Part shown: piece after piece, positions 18,707 through 26,902 of the stretch
Position numbering within the stretch: the first letter of the stretch is position 1
How the letters are laid out: each line of letters opens with the position of its first letter
Assembly (NCBI RefSeq): GCF_030816715.1
Contig: NZ_JAUSYH010000001.1
Coordinates: 6,634,001-6,698,000 of the forward strand
Length of the DNA: 64,000 nucleotides
Source: Streptomyces achromogenes
GTDB taxonomy: Bacteria > Actinomycetota > Actinomycetes > Streptomycetales > Streptomycetaceae
Direction of reading: 5' to 3'
Program-made: the position numbers and the translations under genes
Notes under the pieces: generated by a model
Databases searched by the model: none
What the model was told of the DNA's origin: nothing
Seen by the model: the letters and a program-made list of their open reading frames with translations, nothing else

Positions 18707-19807
18707 ATGAACGCAACGATGCGTAGAGTCGTGATCGGCGCCACCGCCGTGTCCATGGCGCTGTCGATTGCCGCGTGCGGCAAGGCGGGCGACGACAAGG
18801 ACAGCGACTCCGGTAGCAGCAGCTCGGGCGACAAGTCCATCGGCCTGCTGCTTCCCGACAGCGTCACCGCGCGGTACGAGAAGTTCGACAAGCCGTACTT
18901 CGACGCCAAGGTCAAGGCGCTCTGCTCCGACTGCAAGCTCGAGTACGCCAACGCCGCAGCCGACCCGGCCAAGCAGGCGCAGCAGGTCAGCAGCATGGTC
19001 ACCAAGGGCGTGAAGGTCATCGTGATCTCCGCCCAGGACTCCGCCGCGATCAAGTCCTCGATCCAGTCCGCGGTCGACAAGGGCGTCAAGGTCGTCGCGT
19101 ACGACCGTCTCGCCCAGGGTCCGGTCAGCGCGTACGTCTCGTTCGACAACGTCAAGGTCGGCGAGCTCCAGGGCCAGGCCCTGCTCGACGCCCTCGGCGC
19201 GAAGGCGACCCCCACCTCCAAGATCGTCATGATCAACGGTGACGACGCCGACCCGAACGCCGGCCAGTTCAAGCAGGGCGCGCACAAGGTCCTCGACGGC
19301 AAGGTCGACATCGCCTACGAGCAGTCCGGCCTCTGGAAGGACACCGTCGCCGCCCAGAAGATGTCCGCGGCCATCACCCAGCTGGGCGCCAAGAACATCG
19401 CGGGCGTCTACGCCGCCAACGACGGCATGGCCGGCGGCATCGCCAACACCCTCAAGGGCGCGAAGATCAGCGGCATCCCGCTGACCGGCCAGGACGCGGA
19501 GCTCGCGGGCATCCAGCGCATCGTCGCCGGCACCCAGTCCTCCACCGTCTACAAGGCCTTCAAGCCGGAGGCCGAGGCCGCCGCCCAGCTCGCGGTCGAC
19601 CTGCTCAACGGCAAGGACATCAAGGGCGCCGCCTCCGAGACGCTCACCAGCGGCTCCGGCGACAAGGTTCCCTCGCAGCTGCTGACCCCGGTGTCGGTCA
19701 CCAAGGCCAACATCAAGGACACGGTCGTCAAGGACGGTCTCTACACCGTCGCCGACATCTGCACCGCCGAGTACGCCGCCGCCTGCAAGGCCGCCGGCCT
19801 CCAGTAA
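18707..19807 (+). CDS. xylF: D-xylose ABC transporter substrate-binding lipoprotein XylF
   Basis: A 366-residue periplasmic-binding-protein family 1 (RbsB/XylF-like) lipoprotein with lipobox IAAC and Cys24. A Ser/Asp-rich linker follows, then the sugar-binding domains (IGLLLPDSVTARYEKFDKP, VVAYDRLAQGP, TGQDAELAGIQRI). The C-terminal CTAEYAAACKAAGLQ is typical of actinobacterial XylF. GGGAGG lies about 9 nt before the ATG. It is the first gene of xylFGH, downstream of and probably controlled by Rok7B7. Two hairpins in the following 320-bp gap may raise its expression relative to xylGH. Confidence 0.95.
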   Translation: MNATMRRVVIGATAVSMALSIAACGKAGDDKDSDSGSSSSGDKSIGLLLPDSVTARYEKFDKPYFDAKVKALCSDCKLEYANAAADPAKQAQQVSSMVTKGVKVIVISAQDSAAIKSSIQSAVDKGVKVVAYDRLAQGPVSAYVSFDNVKVGELQGQALLDALGAKATPTSKIVMINGDDADPNAGQFKQGAHKVLDGKVDIAYEQSGLWKDTVAAQKMSAAITQLGAKNIAGVYAANDGMAGGIANTLKGAKISGIPLTGQDAELAGIQRIVAGTQSSTVYKAFKPEAEAAAQLAVDLLNGKDIKGAASETLTSGSGDKVPSQLLTPVSVTKANIKDTVVKDGLYTVADICTAEYAAACKAAGLQ

Positions 19808-19815
19808 CGGCTCCC

Positions 19816-19882
19816 GGTCCCGAGGGCCACGCCCGGGCCGCGCCGCACACCGCGCCGCTCCCCGGAACCGGCCCTCGGGACC
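19816..19882 (+). promoter_or_regulatory. Long-loop hairpin in the xylF-xylG gap
   Basis: GGTCCCGAGGGCC (19816-19828) pairs perfectly with GGCCCTCGGGACC (19870-19882) over a 41-nt loop, starting 9 nt after the xylF stop. Such 3' structures often stabilise binding-protein mRNA segments or attenuate read-through; which applies here is unknown. Confidence 0.6.
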
Positions 19883-19911
19883 GCCGGCCGCCCCGCGGTC
19901 CCGTGAGGCCT

Positions 19912-19962
19912 GTCCGACGCCCGCCCCACCTTCACACCCCGCTGCCGGAGCGGGCGTCGGAC
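19912..19962 (+). promoter_or_regulatory. Second hairpin in the xylF-xylG gap
   Basis: GTCCGACGCCCGC (19912-19924) pairs perfectly with GCGGGCGTCGGAC (19950-19962), leaving a 25-nt loop. With the preceding hairpin it probably sets the ratio of xylF to xylGH transcripts. The rest of the 323-bp gap (19808-20130) holds no gene; a near-repeat AACCGTTGCC occurs at about 19965 and 19981. Confidence 0.6.
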
Positions 19963-20130
19963 GGAACCGTTGCCCAGCGAGAGAACCGTTGCCAAGCGCA
20001 GCGGATTCACGCATGTTCATCTTGTAAACCTCGTGCGTCGACGTCGCCCCCGCGTCGTCGGCCACATCCCTCCGCGCCTGTCTTTGCGCGCGGCATCCCC
20101 GCCGGTCAGGCGGCGAAGGAGATGGTTCAC

Positions 20131-20914
20131 GTGTCCGCTACGCCCGTGCTGGCGTTGCGCGGAATCTCCAAGCGGTTCGGTGCGGTGCAGGCACTCACCG
20201 ACGTCGAGCTGGAGGTCCACGCCGGAGAAGTGGTCGCCCTGGTGGGCGACAACGGCGCAGGGAAGTCGACCCTGGTCAAGACGATCGCGGGTGTCCACCC
20301 CATCGATGACGGCGTCATCGAGTGGGAGGGCCGGCCGGTCAGCATCGACAAGCCGCACGACGCCCAGGGACTCGGCGTCGCGACGGTCTACCAGGACCTT
20401 GCGCTGTGCGACAACCTCGACGTCGTCGGCAATCTGTACCTGGGACGGGAGCTGCTGCGACGGCGGCGTCATCGACGAGGTGTCGATGGAGAAGAACGCC
20501 CGCGAGCTGCTCTCCACGCTCTCCATCCGCATCCCGAGCGTCCGCATCCCGATCGCGAGCCTCTCGGGCGGTCAGCGACAGGTCGTCGCGATCGCCCGCG
20601 CGCTGATCGGCGACCCGAAGGTCGTCATCCTCGACGAGCCCACCGCGGCGCTCGGCGTCGAGCAGACGGCGCAGGTCCTCGACCTGGTCGAGCGGCTGCG
20701 CGAGCGCGACCTCGGCGTCATCCTCATCAGCCACAACATGGCCGACGTCAAGGCGGTCGCGGACACCGTCGCCGTCCTGCGTCTGGGCAAGAACAACGGC
20801 TCCTTCCCCGTGAAGGACACCAGCCACGAAGAGATCATCGCCGCGATCACCGGTGCCACGGACAACGCCGTGACCCGTCGTGCGGGGCGTCGCACCGCGG
20901 AGGCGGCCAAGTGA
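20131..20914 (+). pseudogene. xylG: Xylose ABC transporter ATP-binding protein XylG, interrupted by a one-base frameshift
   Basis: The protein should be a single-cassette sugar ATPase of about 260 residues. The first part, in one frame, has Walker A GDNGAGKST and the Q-loop region VYQDLALCDNLDVV. After LGRELLRR the frame breaks: an extra C near 20462-20468 moves homology to the next frame, which carries VIDEVSMEKNARELLSTL, the signature LSGGQRQ, Walker B VVILDEPTAALG and the H-loop ISHN. Removing one base restores a full-length reading. GTG 20131 is preferred because AAGGAG lies 9 nt upstream. Either the importer is inactivated or the base is a sequence error; the intact second half and neighbours favour error or a very recent change. 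Confidence 0.88.
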
Positions 20915-22284
20915 GCGACACGTCGAAGACCGTGAAGAGCGACTCCACAGAGCCCGGGAAGGCCGAGACGGGCACCAAGCTCGAGAAGACCCAGGGCTTC
21001 GCCGAGGACCAGACGACCGTCGCGCCCGCCGACGACCCGACGGCCGCGCCCGTCTCCGTCGTCGACCCGCGGCTGCTGATCCGCGAGGAGGGCCTCAAGG
21101 GCTACGTCACCGAGTTCAAGCGCAAGGTCAAGGGCGGCGAGCTCGGCCAGATCCCGGTCGTCCTCGGCCTGATCGTCATCTGGACGATCTTCCAGCTGGA
21201 GAACGACCGCTTCCTGAGCGCCGGCAACCTCTCCGACATCAGCTACTTCATGTCGGCCACGGGCATGCTCGCCATCGGCCTGGTGTTCGTGCTGCTGCTC
21301 GGCGAGATCGACCTGTCCGTCGGCTCCGTCAGCGGCCTGGCGTCCACGGTGTTCGCGGTGTTCGTGGTGAACCACAGCATGAACCCGTGGCTCTCGCTGG
21401 TCCTGACGATCCTGACCGGCATCGCCATCGGAGCGCTGCACGGCTGGTTCTTCGCGAAGATCGGCGTACCGGCGTTCGTCGTCACCCTGGCCGGTTTCCT
21501 CGGCTGGAACGGCCTGATGCTGTGGCTGCTGGGCTCCAGCGGCACCATCAACATCCCGTCGGACAGCGGTCCGGTGCACCTGCTGGGCAAGAGCTCCTTC
21601 TTCATGGACCAGGCCATCATCGGCGCCTACCTGCTGGCGGGCCTCGCCGTCGTGCTGTCCCTGGTGGGCAATTTCGGTGAGCAGCGTCGCCGCCGGGCCG
21701 CGGGCGTCCCGCACCGGGCCACCAGCGAGATCCTGCTGCGCGTGGGCGCTCTGGCCGTCGCGTCCTTCGTGACCGCGGCCGTGCTGAACAACGCCGAGGG
21801 TGTCTCCAACGCACTGGTGATCTTCCTGGCCACGCTGGTGATCGTGGACTTCGTGCTGCGTCGCACCACGTACGGCCGCAAGGTGTTCGCGGTCGGCGGC
21901 GGCATCGAGGCCGCCCGCCGGGCCGGCATCAACGTGCCGATGGTGCGGATCACCGTCTTCGCCATCTCCGGCGGCTTCGCGGCGGTCGGCGGCATGTTCT
22001 TCGCCGGCGTGACGGCGTCCGCGACGCTCAACGCAGGCGGCGGCAACACCCTGATGCTCGCCATCGCGGCGGCCGTCATCGGCGGCACCAGCCTCTTCGG
22101 CGGCCGCGGCACCGTCTGGTCCGCCCTCCTGGGCATGCTGGTCATCCAGTCCATCCAGACCGGTCTCGACCTGCTGAACATGAACACCTCGATCCAGTAC
22201 ATGATCACCGGTGGTGTTCTGCTCGGCGCCGTCGTCATCGACTCGGTGTCCCGCAAGAGCCAGAAGGCGGCCGGCCGAGGCTAG
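20911..22284 (+). CDS. xylH: Xylose ABC transporter permease XylH
   Basis: A 457-residue membrane protein of the RbsC/XylH (BPD_transp_2) family, with about ten hydrophobic spans. It begins with a long polar N-terminal extension of about 75 residues rich in Lys, Glu and Thr, which is usual for streptomycete XylH. Conserved family motifs include LLLGEIDLSVGSVSG near the third span and GRKVFAVGGGIEAARRAGIN before the later spans. The GTG start overlaps the xylG stop (GTGA). A perfect 14-bp hairpin ends the operon. Confidence 0.95.
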   Translation: MSDTSKTVKSDSTEPGKAETGTKLEKTQGFAEDQTTVAPADDPTAAPVSVVDPRLLIREEGLKGYVTEFKRKVKGGELGQIPVVLGLIVIWTIFQLENDRFLSAGNLSDISYFMSATGMLAIGLVFVLLLGEIDLSVGSVSGLASTVFAVFVVNHSMNPWLSLVLTILTGIAIGALHGWFFAKIGVPAFVVTLAGFLGWNGLMLWLLGSSGTINIPSDSGPVHLLGKSSFFMDQAIIGAYLLAGLAVVLSLVGNFGEQRRRRAAGVPHRATSEILLRVGALAVASFVTAAVLNNAEGVSNALVIFLATLVIVDFVLRRTTYGRKVFAVGGGIEAARRAGINVPMVRITVFAISGGFAAVGGMFFAGVTASATLNAGGGNTLMLAIAAAVIGGTSLFGGRGTVWSALLGMLVIQSIQTGLDLLNMNTSIQYMITGGVLLGAVVIDSVSRKSQKAAGRG

Positions 22285-22308
22285 TCCTTCCGTACGACGC
22301 ACGACCCC

Positions 22309-22342
22309 CTGTGCCCGGCATCCGTTCAGATGCCGGGCACAG
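22309..22342 (+). terminator. Terminator of xylFGH
   Basis: CTGTGCCCGGCATC and GATGCCGGGCACAG form a perfect 14-bp stem with a 6-nt loop, 24 nt after the xylH stop. Confidence 0.85.
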
Positions 22343-22485
22343 TCGTGTCATGGGAACGGTGGATCGTGGGTACGGCCGTTCGGGTGACGTAAGACGCACG
22401 GGCCGGACTCCGGCCGCCCCGGCGGAACATTAGACTCGACAAGCCCGGCAACAGCTCGATCAGCTTTTACTGCAAGGAGGCACGG

Positions 22486-24405
22486 GTGCCGCTGCTGACC
22501 CGCATCAGGGGACCGCGCGATCTGGACCGGCTCAGCCTGGAAGAGCTGGGCCGGCTGGCGGGGGAGATCCGCACCTTCCTCGTGGACGCCGTCTCCAAGA
22601 CCGGTGGCCACCTCGGCCCCAACCTCGGCGTGGTCGAGCTCACCCTCGCCCTGCACAGGGTCTTCGAGTCGCCCAAGGACAAGGTCCTGTGGGACACCGG
22701 ACACCAGTCCTATGTGCACAAGCTGCTCACCGGCCGGCAGGACTTCTCCCGGCTGAAGATGAAGGGCGGCCTGTCCGGCTACCCCTCGCAGGCCGAGTCC
22801 GAGCACGACGTCATCGAGAACAGCCACGCCTCCACGGTGCTCGGCTGGGCCGACGGCATCGCCAAGGCCAACCAGATCCTCGAACGCGACAGCCACGTCG
22901 TGGCGGTCATCGGCGACGGCGCGCTCACCGGAGGCATGGCCTGGGAGGCCCTGAACAACATCGCCGACGGGGACCGCCCGCTGGTCATCGTCGTCAACGA
23001 CAACGAGCGCTCGTACGCGCCGACCATCGGCGGCCTCGCCAACCACCTCGCCACCCTGCGCACGACGGACGGTTACGAGCGTTTCCTGGCCCGCGGGAAG
23101 GACCTCCTCGAGCGCACGCCCGTCGTCGGCAAGCCGCTCTACGAGACCCTGCACGGCGCCAAGAAGGGCCTGAAGGACTTCATCGCCCCGCAGGGCATGT
23201 TCGAGGACCTCGGCCTGAAGTACGTCGGCCCGATCGACGGCCACGACATCGAGGCGCTGGAGTCCGCGCTGGCCCGCGCCAAGCGCTTCGGCGGCCCGGT
23301 GATCGTGCACTGCCTCACCGAGAAGGGCCGCGGCTACCAGCCCGCCCTGCAGGACGAGGCCGACCGCTTCCACGCCGTCGGCAAGATCCACCCCGACACC
23401 GGCCTGCCGATCGCCACCTCCGGCGCCGACTGGACGTCCGTCTTCGGCGACGAGATGGTCAGGCTCGGCGAGGACCGCGCGGACATCGTCGCGATCACCG
23501 CCGCCATGCTCCAGCCGGTCGGCCTCGACAAGTTCGCCAAGGCCTTCCCGGACCGGGTCTACGACGTGGGCATCGCCGAGCAGCACGGCGCGGTGTCCGC
23601 CGCGGGCCTGGCCCACGGCGGGGTGCATCCGGTGTTCGCGGTGTACGCCACATTCCTCAATCGTGCCTTCGACCAGGTCCTCATGGACGTCGCCCTCCAC
23701 AAGTGCGGTGTGACCTTCGTACTGGACCGGGCGGGCGTCACCGGCACCGACGGCGCCTCCCACAACGGCATGTGGGACATGTCGATCCTCCAGGTCGTCC
23801 CGGGCCTCCGGCTCGCCGCCCCGCGCGACGCCGACCAGGTCCGCGCCCAGCTGCGCGAGGCCGTCGCCGTCGACGACGCGCCGACCGTCGTCCGCTTCTC
23901 CAAGGGCGCCGTCGGCCCCGCGGTGCCCGCCGTGGGCCGCGTCGGCGGGATGGACGTGCTGCGCGAGAGCGGCACCGACACCCCCGACGTGCTGCTGGTC
24001 TCCGTGGGCGCGCTCGCCCCGATGTGCCTGGAGATCGCGACCCTCCTCGACCGGCAGGGCATCACCACCACGGTCGTCGACCCGCGCTGGGTCAAGCCCG
24101 TCGACGAGGCCATGGCCCCGCTCGCCGAGCGGCACCGCGTGGTCGTCACCGTCGAGGACAACTCCCGTGTCGGCGGCGTCGGATCGGCGATCGCCCAGGC
24201 CCTGCGCGACGCGGGCGTCGACGTCCCGCTGCGTGACTTCGGCATCCCGCCCCGCTTCCTCGACCACGCCTCCCGCGCCGAGGTCATGGCCGAGATCGGC
24301 CTCACCGCGCCCGACATCGCGCGACAGGTCACCGGTCTGGTCTCCAAGCTCGACGGACGGTACGGCAGCGCGGCGGCCGAGTCCGTGGAGCCCGCCCGCG
24401 ACTGA
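22486..24405 (+). CDS. dxs: 1-Deoxy-D-xylulose-5-phosphate synthase
   Basis: A 639-residue thiamine-diphosphate enzyme that condenses pyruvate and glyceraldehyde 3-phosphate in the first step of the MEP isoprenoid pathway. The N-terminal domain has GHLGPNLGVVELT and the ThDP motif GDGALTGG..NDNERS. The pyrimidine-binding domain has the catalytic Glu in VGIAEQHGAVSAAG. The C-terminal transketolase-type domain follows (VVTVEDNSRVGGVG). The start is GTG with AAGGAGG 5 nt upstream. It is a single gene between two hairpin terminators. Streptomyces commonly has two dxs genes; this one corresponds in position to the copy near xylFGH in S. coelicolor. Confidence 0.97.
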   Translation: MPLLTRIRGPRDLDRLSLEELGRLAGEIRTFLVDAVSKTGGHLGPNLGVVELTLALHRVFESPKDKVLWDTGHQSYVHKLLTGRQDFSRLKMKGGLSGYPSQAESEHDVIENSHASTVLGWADGIAKANQILERDSHVVAVIGDGALTGGMAWEALNNIADGDRPLVIVVNDNERSYAPTIGGLANHLATLRTTDGYERFLARGKDLLERTPVVGKPLYETLHGAKKGLKDFIAPQGMFEDLGLKYVGPIDGHDIEALESALARAKRFGGPVIVHCLTEKGRGYQPALQDEADRFHAVGKIHPDTGLPIATSGADWTSVFGDEMVRLGEDRADIVAITAAMLQPVGLDKFAKAFPDRVYDVGIAEQHGAVSAAGLAHGGVHPVFAVYATFLNRAFDQVLMDVALHKCGVTFVLDRAGVTGTDGASHNGMWDMSILQVVPGLRLAAPRDADQVRAQLREAVAVDDAPTVVRFSKGAVGPAVPAVGRVGGMDVLRESGTDTPDVLLVSVGALAPMCLEIATLLDRQGITTTVVDPRWVKPVDEAMAPLAERHRVVVTVEDNSRVGGVGSAIAQALRDAGVDVPLRDFGIPPRFLDHASRAEVMAEIGLTAPDIARQVTGLVSKLDGRYGSAAAESVEPARD

Positions 24406-24436
24406 CGCCGCCGCAGGCGACCCGAGCCGCCCGGAC

Positions 24437-24476
24437 GGACCGCTTCCACCACTGTGAAGAGTGGTGGAAGCGGTCC
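24437..24476 (+). terminator. Terminator of dxs
   Basis: A perfect 17-bp stem (GGACCGCTTCCACCACT with its complement) closes a GTGAAG loop, 32 nt after the dxs stop. It also insulates the next gene. Confidence 0.9.
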
Positions 24477-24562
24477 ATTCGCGTTAACCGACCCGTGCCG
24501 GGGCATACGGTCTACGCCCCCTCTCGATCATGTCGAGGACGACACAGCGTGGGAGGTACCCC

Positions 24563-26083
24563 GTGAGCAGCACCCTCTTCCGGACGAAGAAGGTCGAGCA
24601 GTCCATCCTCGATACCGAGGAGCCAGAACACGCGCTCAAGAAATCCTTGTCCGCGCTGGACCTGACCGTCTTCGGCGTCGGCGTCATCATCGGCACCGGC
24701 ATCTTCGTCCTCACCGGCACGGTCGCCAAGAACAACGCCGGCCCGGCCGTGGCCCTGGCCTTCGTGGTGGCCGGGGTCGTCTGCGCGCTCGCCGCGCTCT
24801 GCTACGCCGAGTTCGCCTCCACCGTCCCGGTGGCGGGCTCCGCCTACACCTTCTCGTACGCCTCCCTCGGCGAACTGCCCGCCTGGATCATCGGCTGGGA
24901 CCTGGTCCTGGAGTTCGCGCTCGGCACCGCGGTGGTCGCCGTCGGCTGGTCCGGCTACATCGCCTCACTGCTGGACAACGCCGGCTGGCACCTGCCGGCG
25001 GCGCTCGGCAGCCGCGACGGGGCCGACGGCTTCGGCTTCGACATCCTCGCCGCCGCGCTGGTCCTGGTGCTCACCGCCATCCTCGTGCTCGGCACCAAGC
25101 TCTCCGCGCGCGTGACTTCGATCGTGGTCGCCATCAAGGTGACGGTCGTGCTGACCGTGATCGTCGCCGGCGCCTTCTTCATCAAGGGCGACAACTACGA
25201 CCCGTTCATTCCCAAGGCGCAGGCCGTGGAGGCCGGTGGAGGGCTGAACTCCCCGCTCATCCAGCTGATGTTCGGCTGGGCCCCCTCCAACTTCGGCGTC
25301 ATGGGCATCTTCACCGCCGCCTCGGTGGTGTTCTTCGCCTTCATCGGCTTCGACGTGGTCGCCACGGCCGCGGAGGAGACCAAGCACCCGCAGCGGGACA
25401 TGCCCCGCGGCATCATCGGCTCCCTCATCATCTGCACCACGCTGTACGTGCTGGTGTCGATCGTCGTCACCGGCATGGAGCACTACACCAAGCTGTCCAT
25501 CACCGCGCCGCTCGCCGACGCCTTCAAGGCCACCGGGCACCCCTGGTTCGCGGGCTTCATCAGCTTCGGCGCCGCCGTCGGCCTCACCACCGTCTGCATG
25601 ATCCTGCTGCTGGGCCAGACCCGCGTCTTCTTCGCGATGAGCCGGGACGGACTGCTGCCCCGCTTCTTCTCCCACGTCCACCCGCGCTACAAGACCCCAC
25701 ACCGGCCGACCATCCTGCTCGGCGTGATCATCGCGATCGTCGCCGGCTTCACCCCGCTGAGCGAACTCGCCGAGCTGGTCAACATCGGCACCCTGTTCGC
25801 CTTCGTGGTCGTCGCGATCGGCGTGGTCCTCCTGCGCAGGTCCCGCCCCGACCTGCACCGGGCCTTCCGCACCCCGTGGGTGCCGTTCGTCCCGATCCTG
25901 TCGGTGCTCGCCTCGTTCTGGCTGATGCTCAACCTGCCCGCCGAGACCTGGCTGCGGTTCGGCGTCTGGATGGTCATCGGATGCGTCGTCTACTTCCTCT
26001 ACGGCCGCTCCCACAGCCGCCTCGCACGAGGTGAGGCGTCCACCGCCCCCACCCCGGGCCCCGGCGGCGCCGGCCCCGTGTGA
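24563..26083 (+). CDS. APC-superfamily amino acid permease (cationic amino acid transporter type)
   Basis: A 506-residue transporter with about 12 membrane spans. The first span has the unwound substrate-binding motif VGVIIGTGIFVLTG, and the amphipathic loop reads ATAAEETKHPQRDMPRGI, both typical of the CAT family. Uptake of a cationic or broad-range amino acid is expected; the substrate cannot be read from the sequence. The GTG at 24563 follows GGGAGG at 6 nt; an ATG 11 codons upstream lacks a site. It is monocistronic, with a hairpin after the stop. Confidence 0.92.
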   Translation: MSSTLFRTKKVEQSILDTEEPEHALKKSLSALDLTVFGVGVIIGTGIFVLTGTVAKNNAGPAVALAFVVAGVVCALAALCYAEFASTVPVAGSAYTFSYASLGELPAWIIGWDLVLEFALGTAVVAVGWSGYIASLLDNAGWHLPAALGSRDGADGFGFDILAAALVLVLTAILVLGTKLSARVTSIVVAIKVTVVLTVIVAGAFFIKGDNYDPFIPKAQAVEAGGGLNSPLIQLMFGWAPSNFGVMGIFTAASVVFFAFIGFDVVATAAEETKHPQRDMPRGIIGSLIICTTLYVLVSIVVTGMEHYTKLSITAPLADAFKATGHPWFAGFISFGAAVGLTTVCMILLLGQTRVFFAMSRDGLLPRFFSHVHPRYKTPHRPTILLGVIIAIVAGFTPLSELAELVNIGTLFAFVVVAIGVVLLRRSRPDLHRAFRTPWVPFVPILSVLASFWLMLNLPAETWLRFGVWMVIGCVVYFLYGRSHSRLARGEASTAPTPGPGGAGPV

Positions 26084-26093
26084 CGTGCCCCTG

Positions 26094-26128
26094 AGCCCGG
26101 CTCCGACGGCGACCGCCGGGGCCGGGCT
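26094..26128 (+). terminator. Probable terminator of the permease gene
   Basis: AGCCCGGC (26094-26101) pairs with GCCGGGCT (26121-26128), with further partial pairing inside, 10 nt after the stop codon. Confidence 0.6.
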
Positions 26129-26335
26129 CTCCGCTGTGCCGTCCCTCCCCGTGCGCCCCGCCCGGCCCCGCTCGGAACGTAGCGAGGCGTGGGGTCCGGT
26201 CGGTCCGGGGAGTGCGGCAATGCCCGGCCGTTCGGCGGGAGTGCGCCGCGCCGGCGTCCGTCGCACGCGGGCGCCGGACGCACGTCCGTGCCCTCCCGGT
26301 CGGCCGTCGGCCGTCAGCGGCGGCCCGGCGTCGCC

Positions 26336-26707
26336 TCAGCCGCGTACCGCGCGCGGCCCCGTGACGTCCGCGCCGAGGTCCGTCACACGGCGGCGCAGCT
26401 CACGGTCGGCGGTGACGACCAGACGGTGGCGGCCGGCGGCCTCGGCGACCAGTTCGACGATGCGGTCGTCACCGCTGCCGGGGGCCGCCTCCACCCGCAC
26501 GCCGGGCGCCGGCTCCACCCCGCGGGCCGTGCCCTCGACGACGAGGACGATGTCCACGGGCCCGGAGTGCCCCGCGAGGCCGTCCGCGGCCAGCCGGTCG
26601 CGCAACCGCTCCGCCGCGCCCCGCCGGTCCCGCCACCATCCGTCGGGGACCGACCCGACGACGTTCGCGGCGTCGACGATCACGAGCAGCGCGGTGTTGT
26701 CGTCCAT
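26336..26707 (-). CDS. NYN/PIN-like domain protein (putative RNase-fold)
   Basis: A 123-residue protein beginning VIVDAANVVGSVPDGWWRDR, the first acidic motif of NYN/YacP-like PIN-fold nucleases, with a later acidic motif VVTADRELRRRV. Database entries sometimes call such streptomycete proteins NTP pyrophosphohydrolase, but the visible motifs fit a PIN-like metal site better. No partner gene is adjacent. The ATG at 26707 has no clear ribosome-binding site; a -10-like GACGCT ends 7 nt upstream, so a leaderless message is possible. Confidence 0.75.
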   Translation of the reverse strand: MDDNTALLVIVDAANVVGSVPDGWWRDRRGAAERLRDRLAADGLAGHSGPVDIVLVVEGTARGVEPAPGVRVEAAPGSGDDRIVELVAEAAGRHRLVVTADRELRRRVTDLGADVTGPRAVRG

Positions 26708-26742
26708 GCGGACCAGCGTCGCACGGACGGCCCCGGGGACGG

Positions 26743-26866
26743 GACCCGTGGTCGCGACGGCAGACGAGAAGCAAGACGAGACCCGTGGTCGCGACGGCAG
26801 AAGCGACCCGCGGACGAGGCCCGCGGAAGAGACCCGTGGACGAGTTCTCCGGACGAGACCCGCGAC
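26743..26866. repeat. Degenerate GACGAGACCCGTGG repeats
   Basis: A 22-bp word beginning GACCCGTGGTCGCGACGG occurs at 26743-26764 and again at 26780-26801. Shorter variants (GACCCGCGGACGAG, GACCCGTGGACGAG, GACGAGACCCGCG) follow to about 26866. They fill the divergent promoter region between the NYN gene and the next gene. Confidence 0.75.
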
Positions 26867-26887
26867 GGCGCCGTCAGGGCCCCGGCA

Positions 26888-26902
26888 TAAAGTGATGGGG
26901 TG
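26888..26902 (+). promoter_or_regulatory. Leaderless promoter -10 box and start
   Basis: TAAAGT (26888-26893) ends exactly 6 nt before the GTG at 26900, and no Shine-Dalgarno sequence is present, as expected for a leaderless mRNA. Confidence 0.55.
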
